Positions 16,326 through 24,495 of a stretch of DNA of 64,000 bases are shown here, one piece after another. Each line of letters starts with the position of its first letter. Position 1 is the first letter of the stretch. The position numbers were made by a program, and so were the translations under genes. Below the pieces are notes generated by a model. The model did not search any database and was not told where the DNA came from. It worked only from the letters and a program-made list of their open reading frames with translations. Source of the stretch: Prolixibacter denitrificans (GTDB taxonomy: Bacteria; Bacteroidota; Bacteroidia; Bacteroidales; Prolixibacteraceae); assembly GCF_003014495.1 (NCBI RefSeq), contig NZ_PYGC01000002.1:682001-746000 (forward strand). The letters are read 5' to 3'.

Positions 16326-17429
16326 TCAGATTTTGATGAATATTTTTTTGCGATACAGTACGTCGGCCAGTATCCAGTATAAGAAAATCAGCGTTAACGC
16401 GAAAAGCAGCGAGCCGTTCAGGTTGCCGGCCCACGATGCAAAAAGGTGTTCGTAAATCCATCCTTTGAGCGTAACCGTTTCGCCTCTGGCGGAAAATTTG
16501 ATCATAAACAACAGCCGTCCGACTATTCCCGAAAGGACAAAAATAAACAGCGGGTTCATTCCAAAAACGAGCGCTGGCTTCGACCATTTCTTGTATCCGC
16601 GAATATCGATGATCCAAATGAAGAAGGCAAGCAAGATGGTTGCTAATCCGGCTGTGTAAAGCACATACGAACTGCTCCAGATGGGTTTATTGAGCGGAAA
16701 AACGAAACTCCAACTCACCCCGGCAAGCGTCATCGCTGCACCTACCAGAATTAAATCTTTGACAGCGCGCGATTTGTCGGCTCTTACATCAACTTGCCTG
16801 CCCACCAGGTAACCTATCAACACGGTGCCGATGGCCGGAATGGTACTGAGTAAGCCTTCGGGATCGAATGGGATGCCGTAGCCATGATAAATGTGGTTAA
16901 CACCGAAAATGGCCAAATCCACGGTTCTAACAATGTTGCCCTGCAACGATAACGCTCCTTCACCACCCAGCATCAGTAGGCCCCAATAACCAAGTAGCAG
17001 AATAGGAAGTGCAATCCAGACTCCGGTTCGTTTCCCGGCAAGGGCAATGAATGAGGCGATACCATAGGCCAGCGCAATGCGTTGCAGTACGCCCATAATT
17101 CGCAGGTGACTATAGTCGATGCCGAAGATTGGGAAGGCATTTAGGCCCAATCCAATCAGAAATATGAGCACCGTCCGTTTCAGCACTTTCTTTGTCGCGT
17201 CTCCGCTCAGGTTGTGATTGAACTTTTTGAAAGCAAACCACATGGCCGTTCCTACCGCAAATAGGAAGAACGGAAAGACCAGGTCGGTCGGGGTACAGCC
17301 ATTCCACTTGGAATGTTCAAGCGGGGCATAGATGTGACTCCAGCTTCCCGGATTATTAACGGTAATCATCAGAGCGACGGTGAATCCGCGCAAAACATCC
17401 AGAGCAACTAATCGTTTGGTTTTTCCCAT
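16326..17429 (-). CDS. HGSNAT-like transmembrane acyltransferase (DUF5009/NagX type)
   Basis: The 367-residue protein starts with the family signature RLVALDVLRGFTVALMI, followed by NNPGSWSHIYAPLEHSKWNGCTPTDLVFPFFLF and about ten membrane helices to the end. Human HGSNAT acetylates terminal glucosamine across the lysosomal membrane using cytosolic acetyl-CoA, and the bacterial NagX-type relatives are found in GlcNAc/chitin or peptidoglycan catabolic clusters. Next to a deacetylase-glycosidase fusion and NagB-LmbE it could re-acetylate glucosamine in the periplasm or feed acetyl groups (inference). It lies 68 bases downstream of the NagB-LmbE gene in the same operon. Confidence 0.87.
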   Translation of the reverse strand: MGKTKRLVALDVLRGFTVALMITVNNPGSWSHIYAPLEHSKWNGCTPTDLVFPFFLFAVGTAMWFAFKKFNHNLSGDATKKVLKRTVLIFLIGLGLNAFPIFGIDYSHLRIMGVLQRIALAYGIASFIALAGKRTGVWIALPILLLGYWGLLMLGGEGALSLQGNIVRTVDLAIFGVNHIYHGYGIPFDPEGLLSTIPAIGTVLIGYLVGRQVDVRADKSRAVKDLILVGAAMTLAGVSWSFVFPLNKPIWSSSYVLYTAGLATILLAFFIWIIDIRGYKKWSKPALVFGMNPLFIFVLSGIVGRLLFMIKFSARGETVTLKGWIYEHLFASWAGNLNGSLLFALTLIFLYWILADVLYRKKIFIKI

Positions 17430-17497
17430 GGTTGGTTATTGTTTCGTTATGCAAATTAATCAACTTACCCCGTAACTGCCCGGTCGAACCGCTGAAA

Positions 17498-19483
17498 TCA
17501 CGGATAGTAGCGAACGAAAGCTTCGATGGCTTCGTATTCGGCCATTCCCAACTGATTGTATAGTTCGGCTGTGGCATGGTTCCGGTCTTCGGCACGTTGC
17601 CAGAATTCGCGGTCGTCATTTCCCATGAACATCGCCCCTTCTTTTTGCGACTGGTGACGGAAAATCGCTTCCCGCTTTTTGAGCAACTCCTGCGGGCTGA
17701 TAGGCACAGCCATTTCAATCTGGTCGATATCCCATTCAGCCCAGGCACCGCGGTACAACCAGATCCAGCATTCCTGCATCCAATCTTCGTCTTTCAACTG
17801 CTCCAGTGCAATCAGGATAGCGTCGAGGCAGACCCGGTGCGTTCCGTGTGGGTCCGACAGGTCGCCGGCGGCAAATATCTGGTGGGGCTTGATTTCGTTG
17901 AGGTAATCCATCACGATGCGTACATCCTTTTCCCCGATAGGTGCTTTCTGGGCTTTTCCGGTTTCGTAAAACGGAAGATCGAGGAAGTGAACATTTTTGC
18001 TTCGTACCCCTGAATAACGACAGGCGGCTTTTGCTTCCATCCGCCGTATAAGACTTTTCAGTTTTCGAAGTTCGGGCAGGTCGATGTCACCTTCCTCTTT
18101 TTCGTTTAGATGAGTAACGAGTTTATCGTACATCGCTTTTTGTTTTTCGTTGCCCTCGTCGATGTAGTTGGAGAAAGAATTATGGAACGAGATGAACCGG
18201 GTGGCATATTCATCGGAAACAGCCACATTACCGGAAACCTGGTAAGCGACATGCACATCGTGGCCCTGGTCAGCCAGACGAATTAGCGTTCCGCCCATGG
18301 AAATTACGTCGTCGTCGGGGTGCGGACTGAAAACAACTACGCGTTTTTGAGCTGGTTCGGCTCTTTCGGGCCGGCGCGAATCGTCGGCGTTGGGTTTTCC
18401 TCCGGGCCAACCGGTGATGGTTGACTGCAGGTCGTTGAACACCTTGATATTTAATCCATAGGCTGAGCCGAAAATGACAATCAAATCACTTAAACCATTA
18501 TCGTTGTAATCTTTATCAGTCAGCTTCAGAATGGGCTTTTCCGTTTTCTGGCATAACCATACCACTGCTTTGCGAACCAGGCGTTCATCGTCCCAATCGC
18601 ACGAACCTACTAACCACGGAGTTTTTACCCGGATAAGTTCGCTTGCCGCGCTGGAATCGAGAATGAATTTCGCTTCGGGATGATTTTGCAGGAAAGAAGC
18701 CGGTAACAATGGTGTCACGTTGCCTTCCACTGCTTTTTTGATGATGGAGGCCTTATTCTCGCCCAGTGCAACCAAGATTACTTTCTTCGCATTCATAATC
18801 GTGCTAACTCCCATCGTAATGGCCCGTTGCGGTACATTCCGGATGCCGTTGAAGGAGTTAGCTGCATCGCGGCGTGTCAGTGTATCCAGTACAATGATGC
18901 GTGTGCGCGAATTGGAACGGGCTCCCGGCTCATTGAATCCGATGTGACCCGTGCGTCCAATTCCTAATAACTGTATATCGATGCCGCCGGCATTCTTAAT
19001 CTTTTCTTCGTATTTCATGCAGAAATCGTGTACCTGGTCGAGCGGAATGTTTCCTGCCGGGATGTGAATGTTTTCCGGTAGGATATCGATATGGTCGAAC
19101 AGGTTTTTGTGCATGAAGTGGTGATAGCTATGACTAGAAGACGGGTCCATCGGGAAATATTCGTCCAGGTTGAACGATACGACATTTTGAAAACTGAGTC
19201 CCTCTTCTTTGTGCATCCTGACCAGCTCTTTATATACGCCAAGCGGTGTCGAGCCTGTGGCCAATCCTAAAATACATTGTTTATTTTCAGCTTGTTTTTC
19301 CTTAATAAGGGTTGCGATTTCTTTCGCCACAGCGACAGAAGCGTCTGTTGCTTCTTTGTAAATATATGCCGGGGCATTCTCATATTTGGTCAGAAGTTCT
19401 CTCTCTGTTGGATTTTCAGCGGGAAATAGATTTTCGTCTGCAAAAAGACTGTCGGGTGATTGAAGTTTCTTGCTTAAGTCCAT
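17498..19483 (-). CDS. NagB-like deaminase fused to LmbE/PIG-L deacetylase, copy 1
   Basis: The 661-residue cytoplasmic protein has a NagB sugar-phosphate isomerase domain (about 30-300: LATGSTPLGVYKELV, FNLDEYFPM with Asp107, GIGRTGHIGFNEP with His180 and Glu185). A linker follows, then an LmbE deacetylase domain (about 375-640: zinc motif SPHPDDDVISMGG and the distal HGTHR). E. coli NagB uses Asp72, Asp141, His143 and Glu148; here Thr178 stands where Asp141 would be. NagB converts glucosamine-6-P to fructose-6-P and ammonia, and LmbE enzymes remove N-acetyl groups. The fusion could therefore carry out NagA and NagB steps in one protein; no nagA is seen in the window. It is the first gene of the eight-gene minus-strand operon. 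A 662-residue paralog lies at 48555-50543. Confidence 0.92.
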   Translation of the reverse strand: MDLSKKLQSPDSLFADENLFPAENPTERELLTKYENAPAYIYKEATDASVAVAKEIATLIKEKQAENKQCILGLATGSTPLGVYKELVRMHKEEGLSFQNVVSFNLDEYFPMDPSSSHSYHHFMHKNLFDHIDILPENIHIPAGNIPLDQVHDFCMKYEEKIKNAGGIDIQLLGIGRTGHIGFNEPGARSNSRTRIIVLDTLTRRDAANSFNGIRNVPQRAITMGVSTIMNAKKVILVALGENKASIIKKAVEGNVTPLLPASFLQNHPEAKFILDSSAASELIRVKTPWLVGSCDWDDERLVRKAVVWLCQKTEKPILKLTDKDYNDNGLSDLIVIFGSAYGLNIKVFNDLQSTITGWPGGKPNADDSRRPERAEPAQKRVVVFSPHPDDDVISMGGTLIRLADQGHDVHVAYQVSGNVAVSDEYATRFISFHNSFSNYIDEGNEKQKAMYDKLVTHLNEKEEGDIDLPELRKLKSLIRRMEAKAACRYSGVRSKNVHFLDLPFYETGKAQKAPIGEKDVRIVMDYLNEIKPHQIFAAGDLSDPHGTHRVCLDAILIALEQLKDEDWMQECWIWLYRGAWAEWDIDQIEMAVPISPQELLKKREAIFRHQSQKEGAMFMGNDDREFWQRAEDRNHATAELYNQLGMAEYEAIEAFVRYYP

Positions 19484-19511
19484 GGTTTCTTTCTTAAATT
19501 TAAATGAGTTT

Positions 19512-19542
19512 CAAAAATATAATCAATTGATGATTGATGCAA
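19512..19542 (-). promoter_or_regulatory. Promoter of the minus-strand amino-sugar operon
   Basis: Reading the minus strand, TTG (complement of 19540-19542) is followed after 20 bases by TATTTTTG (complement of 19512-19519). This fits the Bacteroidota -33 TTG and -7 TAnnTTTG consensus. It is 28 bases upstream of the NagB-LmbE start codon. Confidence 0.7.
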
Positions 19543-19549
19543 GATTGGT

Positions 19550-19581
19550 AATACATGTTATATAATATGTCTTAATGTATT
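19550..19581. promoter_or_regulatory. Inverted repeat in the divergent intergenic region, operator candidate
   Basis: AATACAT (19550-19556) and ATGTATT (19575-19581) form a perfect inverted repeat around the palindromic core TTATATAA. It lies between the divergent promoters of the two arms of the peptidoglycan/amino-sugar locus, where a shared regulator would act. The 9-mer ATGTTATAT at 19555-19563 recurs at 52241-52249, just before the GntR/FadR gene. AT-richness makes chance matches likely, so this is only a candidate. Confidence 0.35.
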
Positions 19582-19593
19582 ATTTTTTTATTA

Positions 19594-19601
19594 TATATTT
19601 G
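19594..19601 (+). promoter_or_regulatory. Candidate -7 element of the kinase-murQ arm
   Basis: TATATTTG matches TAnnTTTG exactly. It ends only 4 bases before the first ATG, so the transcript would be leaderless or begin just before the second in-frame ATG (19612). No clear TTG lies at the right distance upstream (TTA at 19572-19574 is the nearest). Confidence 0.3.
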
Positions 19602-19605
19602 GTGC

Positions 19606-20439
19606 ATGAAAATGATTGCAGACAGTGGATCGACAAAAACAGCCTGGCGCCTGATTGACGCAGAAGGAGGAGTTCAATCGGTTGAAACCGAGGGATTGAA
19701 TCCTTTTTATCAGGAGTCGGCAGAAATGGTCGCCACATTGAAGGAAAGTTTGCTCCCATATATAAAAGGACGGGTGAATGAAGTGTTTTTTTATGGCGCA
19801 GGATGTGCAAATGAGGAAAAATGTGCCATCGTAAGCAACGCATTACGCGAAGTTTTTCCCGGTTCAACTATCGAAGTTGCCAGCGATTTGGTTGGCGCGG
19901 CTCACGCTGTCTGCGGACATGAATCGGGGATTGCCTGCATCTTGGGAACGGGCTCGAACTCGTGTTACTACGATGGAGAAGAAGTGAAGCTAAATGTTTC
20001 TCCACTGGGATTGATTCTGGGAGACGAAGGAAGCGGCGGTGTAATTGGTCGGAAAGTGGTTGCCGATTATTTGAAGGAGATGATGCCGGGCTATCTTAGG
20101 GAAAAGTTCGAAGAAATGTATCATCTTTCAGCTCCTGAAATTATGGATCGGGTCTATCGAAAACCCTATCCTAATCGTTTTCTCGCTCAGTTTACCCGTT
20201 TTTTGAGTGAAAACATTACAGAACCTTATTGCAGTCAGCTTGTAGAGGAGAGTTTTCGTGAATTTGTTCAGCGAAACCTGGTGCATTATCCTAACTACAA
20301 GAGTTTGCCGGTGAATTTTGCCGGGTCGGTTGCCTGGTATTTCTCCGAGCAACTGGAGAAAGTTTTAAAAGAAGAGGGCCTTAACCCGGGACGCATTGTG
20401 CGCGATCCGATTGAGGCATTGGTTGATTATCATAGTTAA
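19606..20439 (+). CDS. BadF/BadG-type ATPase, amino-sugar kinase (GlcNAc or MurNAc kinase-like)
   Basis: The 277-residue product has the ASKHA kinase fold: phosphate-1 motif ADSGSTKTAWRLID at the N-terminus, an acidic AGCANEEK region, a phosphate-2 area with ILGTGSNS near residue 107 and the GDEGSGGVIGRK segment near 130. The family includes N-acetylglucosamine kinase and the N-acetylmuramate/N-acetylglucosamine kinase MurK. Followed 45 bases later by murQ, it most probably phosphorylates MurNAc and/or GlcNAc at O6. That would supply MurNAc-6-P for MurQ in place of the PTS or AnmK route. A second ATG at 19612 is an alternative start. Confidence 0.9.
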   Translation: MKMIADSGSTKTAWRLIDAEGGVQSVETEGLNPFYQESAEMVATLKESLLPYIKGRVNEVFFYGAGCANEEKCAIVSNALREVFPGSTIEVASDLVGAAHAVCGHESGIACILGTGSNSCYYDGEEVKLNVSPLGLILGDEGSGGVIGRKVVADYLKEMMPGYLREKFEEMYHLSAPEIMDRVYRKPYPNRFLAQFTRFLSENITEPYCSQLVEESFREFVQRNLVHYPNYKSLPVNFAGSVAWYFSEQLEKVLKEEGLNPGRIVRDPIEALVDYHS

Positions 20440-20484
20440 AAATTTGCTTTACCTGGCTTAATTCCGGGATTGAAAAAAACGAAA

Positions 20485-21288
20485 ATGAGTATAACGGAAT
20501 CAGAATCGCTTTATAACGATCTTGAAAAGAAGAGTGTGCGTGAGTTGCTGGAGTCAATTCATGAAGAGGATCGCAAGGTTCTCCCGGCTGTACAGAAAAC
20601 CATTCCACAAATCGAAGCGTTAGTAACGGCGGTTGCTCCGCGAATGAAAAAAGGTGGCCGATTGTTTTATGTCGGAGCCGGAACCAGTGGACGGTTGGGT
20701 ATTCTCGATGCGTCGGAAATTCCCCCAACTTACGGGGTTGGTTATGATTTGGTTATCGGTTTGATTGCCGGAGGAGATACAGCCATTCGCAAAGCTGTGG
20801 AGTCAGCTGAAGATAACGAGGCGATGGGCTGGGAAGATTTGCAAAAATATCACCTCACCGAAATGGATACCATTGTAGGTATCGCCGCCTCCGGAAGAAC
20901 ACCTTATGTAGTAGGTGCTTTGAAAAAAGCGCGCGAAAACAATATTCTTACTGCTTGCGTAACCAGTAATCCCAACAGCGAGATGGCTAAGCATGCCGAT
21001 ATTGCGATTGAAGCCGTTGTTGGCCCTGAGTTCGTAACCGGAAGCACCCGCATGAAATCCGGTACAGCACAAAAATTAATTCTGAATATGATCACAACCA
21101 CGCTGATGATTCAGCTGGGAAAAGTGAAAGGTAACAAGATGGTTAATATGCAATTAACCAATAAAAAACTGATAGAGCGCGGAACCCGAATGATTATGGA
21201 AGAGTTAGGACTGGAACAGGATAAAGCCAGGAATCTCTTGCTCATACACGGTTCTGTGAAGAAAGCGCTCGACGAATACCGTAAATAG
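20485..21288 (+). CDS. murQ: N-acetylmuramic acid 6-phosphate etherase
   Basis: The enzyme removes the lactyl ether from MurNAc-6-P to give GlcNAc-6-P and D-lactate in the cytoplasm. I chose the ATG at 20485 (267 residues, start MSITESES) because it has an A-rich leader and matches the family N-terminus. An upstream in-frame TTG at 20470 would add five residues. The SIS domain shows GAGTSGRLGILDASEIPPTYG with the catalytic Glu78 (E. coli Glu83), GIAASGRTPYVVGAL and GPEFVTGSTRMKSGTAQK. It pairs with the upstream kinase, and its product suits the NagB-LmbE fusion across the divergent promoter. Confidence 0.95.
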   Translation: MSITESESLYNDLEKKSVRELLESIHEEDRKVLPAVQKTIPQIEALVTAVAPRMKKGGRLFYVGAGTSGRLGILDASEIPPTYGVGYDLVIGLIAGGDTAIRKAVESAEDNEAMGWEDLQKYHLTEMDTIVGIAASGRTPYVVGALKKARENNILTACVTSNPNSEMAKHADIAIEAVVGPEFVTGSTRMKSGTAQKLILNMITTTLMIQLGKVKGNKMVNMQLTNKKLIERGTRMIMEELGLEQDKARNLLLIHGSVKKALDEYRK

Positions 21289-21351
21289 CTAGGTTATATT
21301 TTGACTTATAGTTTGAAAGTTTTTTGAGTTCTCATTTTTAATCAGTCCGAA

Positions 21352-21419
21352 GGGTGTAATCCTCCGGAAAGGGTGAGTTATATGCCTTTTCATGAAAGGA
21401 CGGAGGGAGAAATATACCC
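21352..21419 (+). promoter_or_regulatory. Structured RNA-like leader of susC
   Basis: Three nested helices can form in the 166-base gap before susC. They are GGGTGTA with TATACCC (21352-21358 with 21413-21419, one G-U pair), CCTCCG with CGGAGG (21361-21366 with 21401-21406) and CCTTT with AAAGG (21385-21389 with 21395-21399). No T-run follows, so it is not a simple terminator. It may be a 5' UTR regulatory structure, or a base-paired leader targeted by a small RNA, as known for some Bacteroides sus-type genes. No known riboswitch class is recognisable. Confidence 0.45.
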
Positions 21420-21454
21420 CTAGGCTAAATTTTAAAATCTAAACTACTAGTACC

Positions 21455-24400
21455 ATGAGACGTTTTCTATTGCTTGTGGCAGCCATGATGGTTGCCTTCT
21501 CATCGGTTGCCCAAAAGAGGACTGTAACCGGGATGGTCACTGACCAAAGCGGTGCGCCGCTTCCCGGTGTAAACATTGTCGTCAAGGGCACCACTAATGG
21601 TACCATCACCGACTTTGATGGTAAGTATCAGTTGGATGCGAAAGCATCGGATGTACTGAAATTCTCATTCCTGGGATATATTCCTCAGGAAATTCCTGCC
21701 TCCAACAGTGTGATTAACGTACAACTGAAAGAGGATACCAAATCACTCGACGAAGTTGTGGTCGTCGGTTATGGTACCCAGAAAAAAAGTGACATTACCG
21801 GGGCTGTGGCTTCGGTGAGCGCTGATGACCTTAAAGGCCAGCCGGTCTCTTCAGTTGACCAGGCTCTCCAGGGACGCGTAGCCGGCGTTCAGATTACCTC
21901 CAATTCCGGAGCTCCCGGTGGTTCTATTTCTGTCCGCGTTCGCGGAATCGGAACGATTAACGATGCCGATCCGTTGTACGTTGTCGATGGCCTTCCTGTT
22001 GGTAACATCAACTTTTTGAACCCGAATGATATTGCTTCGGTAGAAATTTTGAAAGATGCTTCGGCTTCTGCTATTTATGGTTCAAGAGGTGCTAACGGTG
22101 TGGTTTTGATTACCACGAAAAAAGGTAAGTTGAATTCTAAAGCCAGTGTAAATCTTGATGTTTACTATGGTGTACAGAAAGTAATCAACAACTGGAAAAC
22201 CACTACCGGTCCGGAGTGGTACAGCATTCAGCAAGAGCTGAACAAGACGCGTACCAGCCCTATCGATCTTTCACTGGTCGACAAAAACCAGAACACCGAT
22301 TGGTTCAATGCCATTACACGTGTAGCTCCTATGCAGAACTACAATTTCGGTGTAACCGGAGGTAGCAAGGCAATGACTTACGCGCTGAGCATCGGTCACC
22401 TGAACCAGGAAGGTACGGTTGAAGGAAGTAGCTTCGAACGTACGACCGGTAAATTGAATGTCGATTACCAGGTTTCTAAACGATTTAAAATCGGTACAAA
22501 CCTGAATATCGAGCACAGTAAGAAATACTCCATCAGCGAGGAAAACTACCACGTGGGAGTAATTAATACAGCGATTAAGATTGAGCCGGTAATTCCGGTA
22601 TGGAAGGACAAAGCCAATCATGTGTATGATTATTCCAAGTTTACCGACTATCCGAACCCGGTAGCAGCGATTCAGTATGACAACAGTCATTCAGAAAAAC
22701 TGCAGCTGGTAGGAAACGTGTATGGTGAGCTGGAACTGGCGAAAGGTTTGAAGGCAAAAACCAGTTTTGGTCAGAGTAGCTACCGGACCGATTCCTACAA
22801 CTTCACTCCGGTTTACTCGGTCAACATTAACCAGCAGAATCTGGTTAACAAAGTGTATCGGGGTTACAACCGTGGCGATTACTGGTCATGGGAAAACACC
22901 CTGAACTACGATGGTACGTTTGGAAAACACAGCCTGTCAGCACTGGCTGGTTACACCATGGAAGAAGGAAACTACGAATGGTTCTCTGCTTCGAAAACCA
23001 ATATTCCGAACGAAGATCCTTCGATGTGGTATCTCGATGCTGCAGCCGACGGCGATTTGGCATCCGGTAGTGCATCGTCCGTTTCCATGATGTCTTTCCT
23101 CGGACGTATCAACTATTCGTATGACAACAAATATCTGGCAACGGTAAACTTCCGTGCTGATGCTTCTTCTAAGTTCCCGAAAGAAAATCGTTGGGGATAT
23201 TTCCCGTCTGTAGCACTTGGATGGAAAATCTCAAAAGAGTCTTTCCTGGAGAATGCAACCTGGTTGACCAACCTGAAACTGCGTGCCGGTTGGGGACAAA
23301 TTGGTAACCAGAATATCGGAAGCTATCCTTATCAGGAAACAATGAACGGTAACTCACAGTACCGCTACCTCTTCGGAATGACTCCGACCATCGATCAGGG
23401 TTATGTTGTAACCGGAATGGTTGACCAGTCTATCAAATGGGAAACGGTTGAATCATTGAACTTTGGTGTTGATGCATCATTCTTCGACGACCGTTTGCAA
23501 ACAACCATCGACTGGTATAACAAGAAAACCAAGGACATGCTCGTTAACGTGCCGATTCCTTACTACTATGGTTACGAGAGCGGACCGACTTCTAACGTAG
23601 GTTCGGTGAAAAACAACGGTCTTGAGGTTTCTGTGAGCTATCGCGATCGGATTTCAAACAAGCTTTCTTACAATGTAGGCTTCAACATTGCTACCGTGAA
23701 GAATGAAGTACTCAGTCTGGGTAATGGTGAGCCAATTGCCGGAGGTTACTATTATGGTGGTAACGCAACCCGCACGGAAGAAGGCGAGCCTATCGGATAC
23801 TTCTACGGATATAAAACCGATGGCGTTTTCCAGTCACAGCAGGAAATTAACAATGCACCGGTTCAGGAAGGAAGTAGCAATGAAGATTTGAAACCCGGTG
23901 ACCTGAAGTTTGTCGATGTGAACGGAGATGGTGTTGTAAACGATGAGGATAAAACTTATCTGGGAAGCCCGATTCCGAAATTTACTTATGGTTTCAACCT
24001 GGGTATTACATACGGAGCTTTTGATCTTAGCGCATTTGTTCAGGGATCACAGGGTAATAAAATCTTCAATGCAATGAAGACACACCTGTATAACTTCGAC
24101 GAAACAAATAAGTCGACAGATATGCTGAACTCATGGACTCCGAGCAATACCAACACGGATATGCCTCGTCTGAACGGTAATGACAAGAACAACACCAACC
24201 GTACTTCTGACCGGTTTGTGGAAGATGGTTCATATGCCCGTCTGAAGAACATCACGCTGGGATACACACTTCCTAAATCGTTGGTTCAGAAAGCAGGTAT
24301 TGCTTCATTGCGGTTCTATGTGTCAGGTCAGAACCTGGTTACCATTACCAACTATTCAGGTGCGGATCCGGAAATCGGACAGAATTCAACTACGAACTAT

Positions 24401-24475
24401 CTGAGTCGCGGTGTTGATATTGGTACCTACCCGCAGGCGCAGACCTATGTATTCGGTGTAAAACTGGGATTCTAA
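21455..24475 (+). CDS. SusC/RagA-type TonB-linked outer-membrane transporter
   Basis: The 1006-residue protein has a signal peptide (to about residue 19), a carboxypeptidase-D regulatory-like domain (about 22-100, with GMVTDQSGAPLPGVNIVVKG), a TonB/plug segment (LDEVVVVGYGTQKKSDITGA, about 97-116) and a plug domain with DPLYVVDGLP (about 170). A beta-barrel of over 700 residues ends in an aromatic-type strand (VFGVKLGF). It forms the outer-membrane pore closed by the SusD lipoprotein 20 bases downstream. In this setting the ligand is probably a peptidoglycan-derived glycan or muropeptide, which is an inference from the flanking genes. Confidence 0.96.
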   Translation: MRRFLLLVAAMMVAFSSVAQKRTVTGMVTDQSGAPLPGVNIVVKGTTNGTITDFDGKYQLDAKASDVLKFSFLGYIPQEIPASNSVINVQLKEDTKSLDEVVVVGYGTQKKSDITGAVASVSADDLKGQPVSSVDQALQGRVAGVQITSNSGAPGGSISVRVRGIGTINDADPLYVVDGLPVGNINFLNPNDIASVEILKDASASAIYGSRGANGVVLITTKKGKLNSKASVNLDVYYGVQKVINNWKTTTGPEWYSIQQELNKTRTSPIDLSLVDKNQNTDWFNAITRVAPMQNYNFGVTGGSKAMTYALSIGHLNQEGTVEGSSFERTTGKLNVDYQVSKRFKIGTNLNIEHSKKYSISEENYHVGVINTAIKIEPVIPVWKDKANHVYDYSKFTDYPNPVAAIQYDNSHSEKLQLVGNVYGELELAKGLKAKTSFGQSSYRTDSYNFTPVYSVNINQQNLVNKVYRGYNRGDYWSWENTLNYDGTFGKHSLSALAGYTMEEGNYEWFSASKTNIPNEDPSMWYLDAAADGDLASGSASSVSMMSFLGRINYSYDNKYLATVNFRADASSKFPKENRWGYFPSVALGWKISKESFLENATWLTNLKLRAGWGQIGNQNIGSYPYQETMNGNSQYRYLFGMTPTIDQGYVVTGMVDQSIKWETVESLNFGVDASFFDDRLQTTIDWYNKKTKDMLVNVPIPYYYGYESGPTSNVGSVKNNGLEVSVSYRDRISNKLSYNVGFNIATVKNEVLSLGNGEPIAGGYYYGGNATRTEEGEPIGYFYGYKTDGVFQSQQEINNAPVQEGSSNEDLKPGDLKFVDVNGDGVVNDEDKTYLGSPIPKFTYGFNLGITYGAFDLSAFVQGSQGNKIFNAMKTHLYNFDETNKSTDMLNSWTPSNTNTDMPRLNGNDKNNTNRTSDRFVEDGSYARLKNITLGYTLPKSLVQKAGIASLRFYVSGQNLVTITNYSGADPEIGQNSTTNYLSRGVDIGTYPQAQTYVFGVKLGF

Positions 24476-24495
24476 TTGAATAAGGATTTATTGTT

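Noticed and set aside
15721-16455. 244-codon plus-strand frame
   Set aside because: Antisense to the GHL10 and acyltransferase genes and composed of Arg/His-rich shadow sequence.
16318-16617. 100-residue N-terminal extension of the GHL10 copy 1 protein
   Set aside because: It would overlap the upstream acyltransferase gene and hide the clear signal peptide beginning at 16317.
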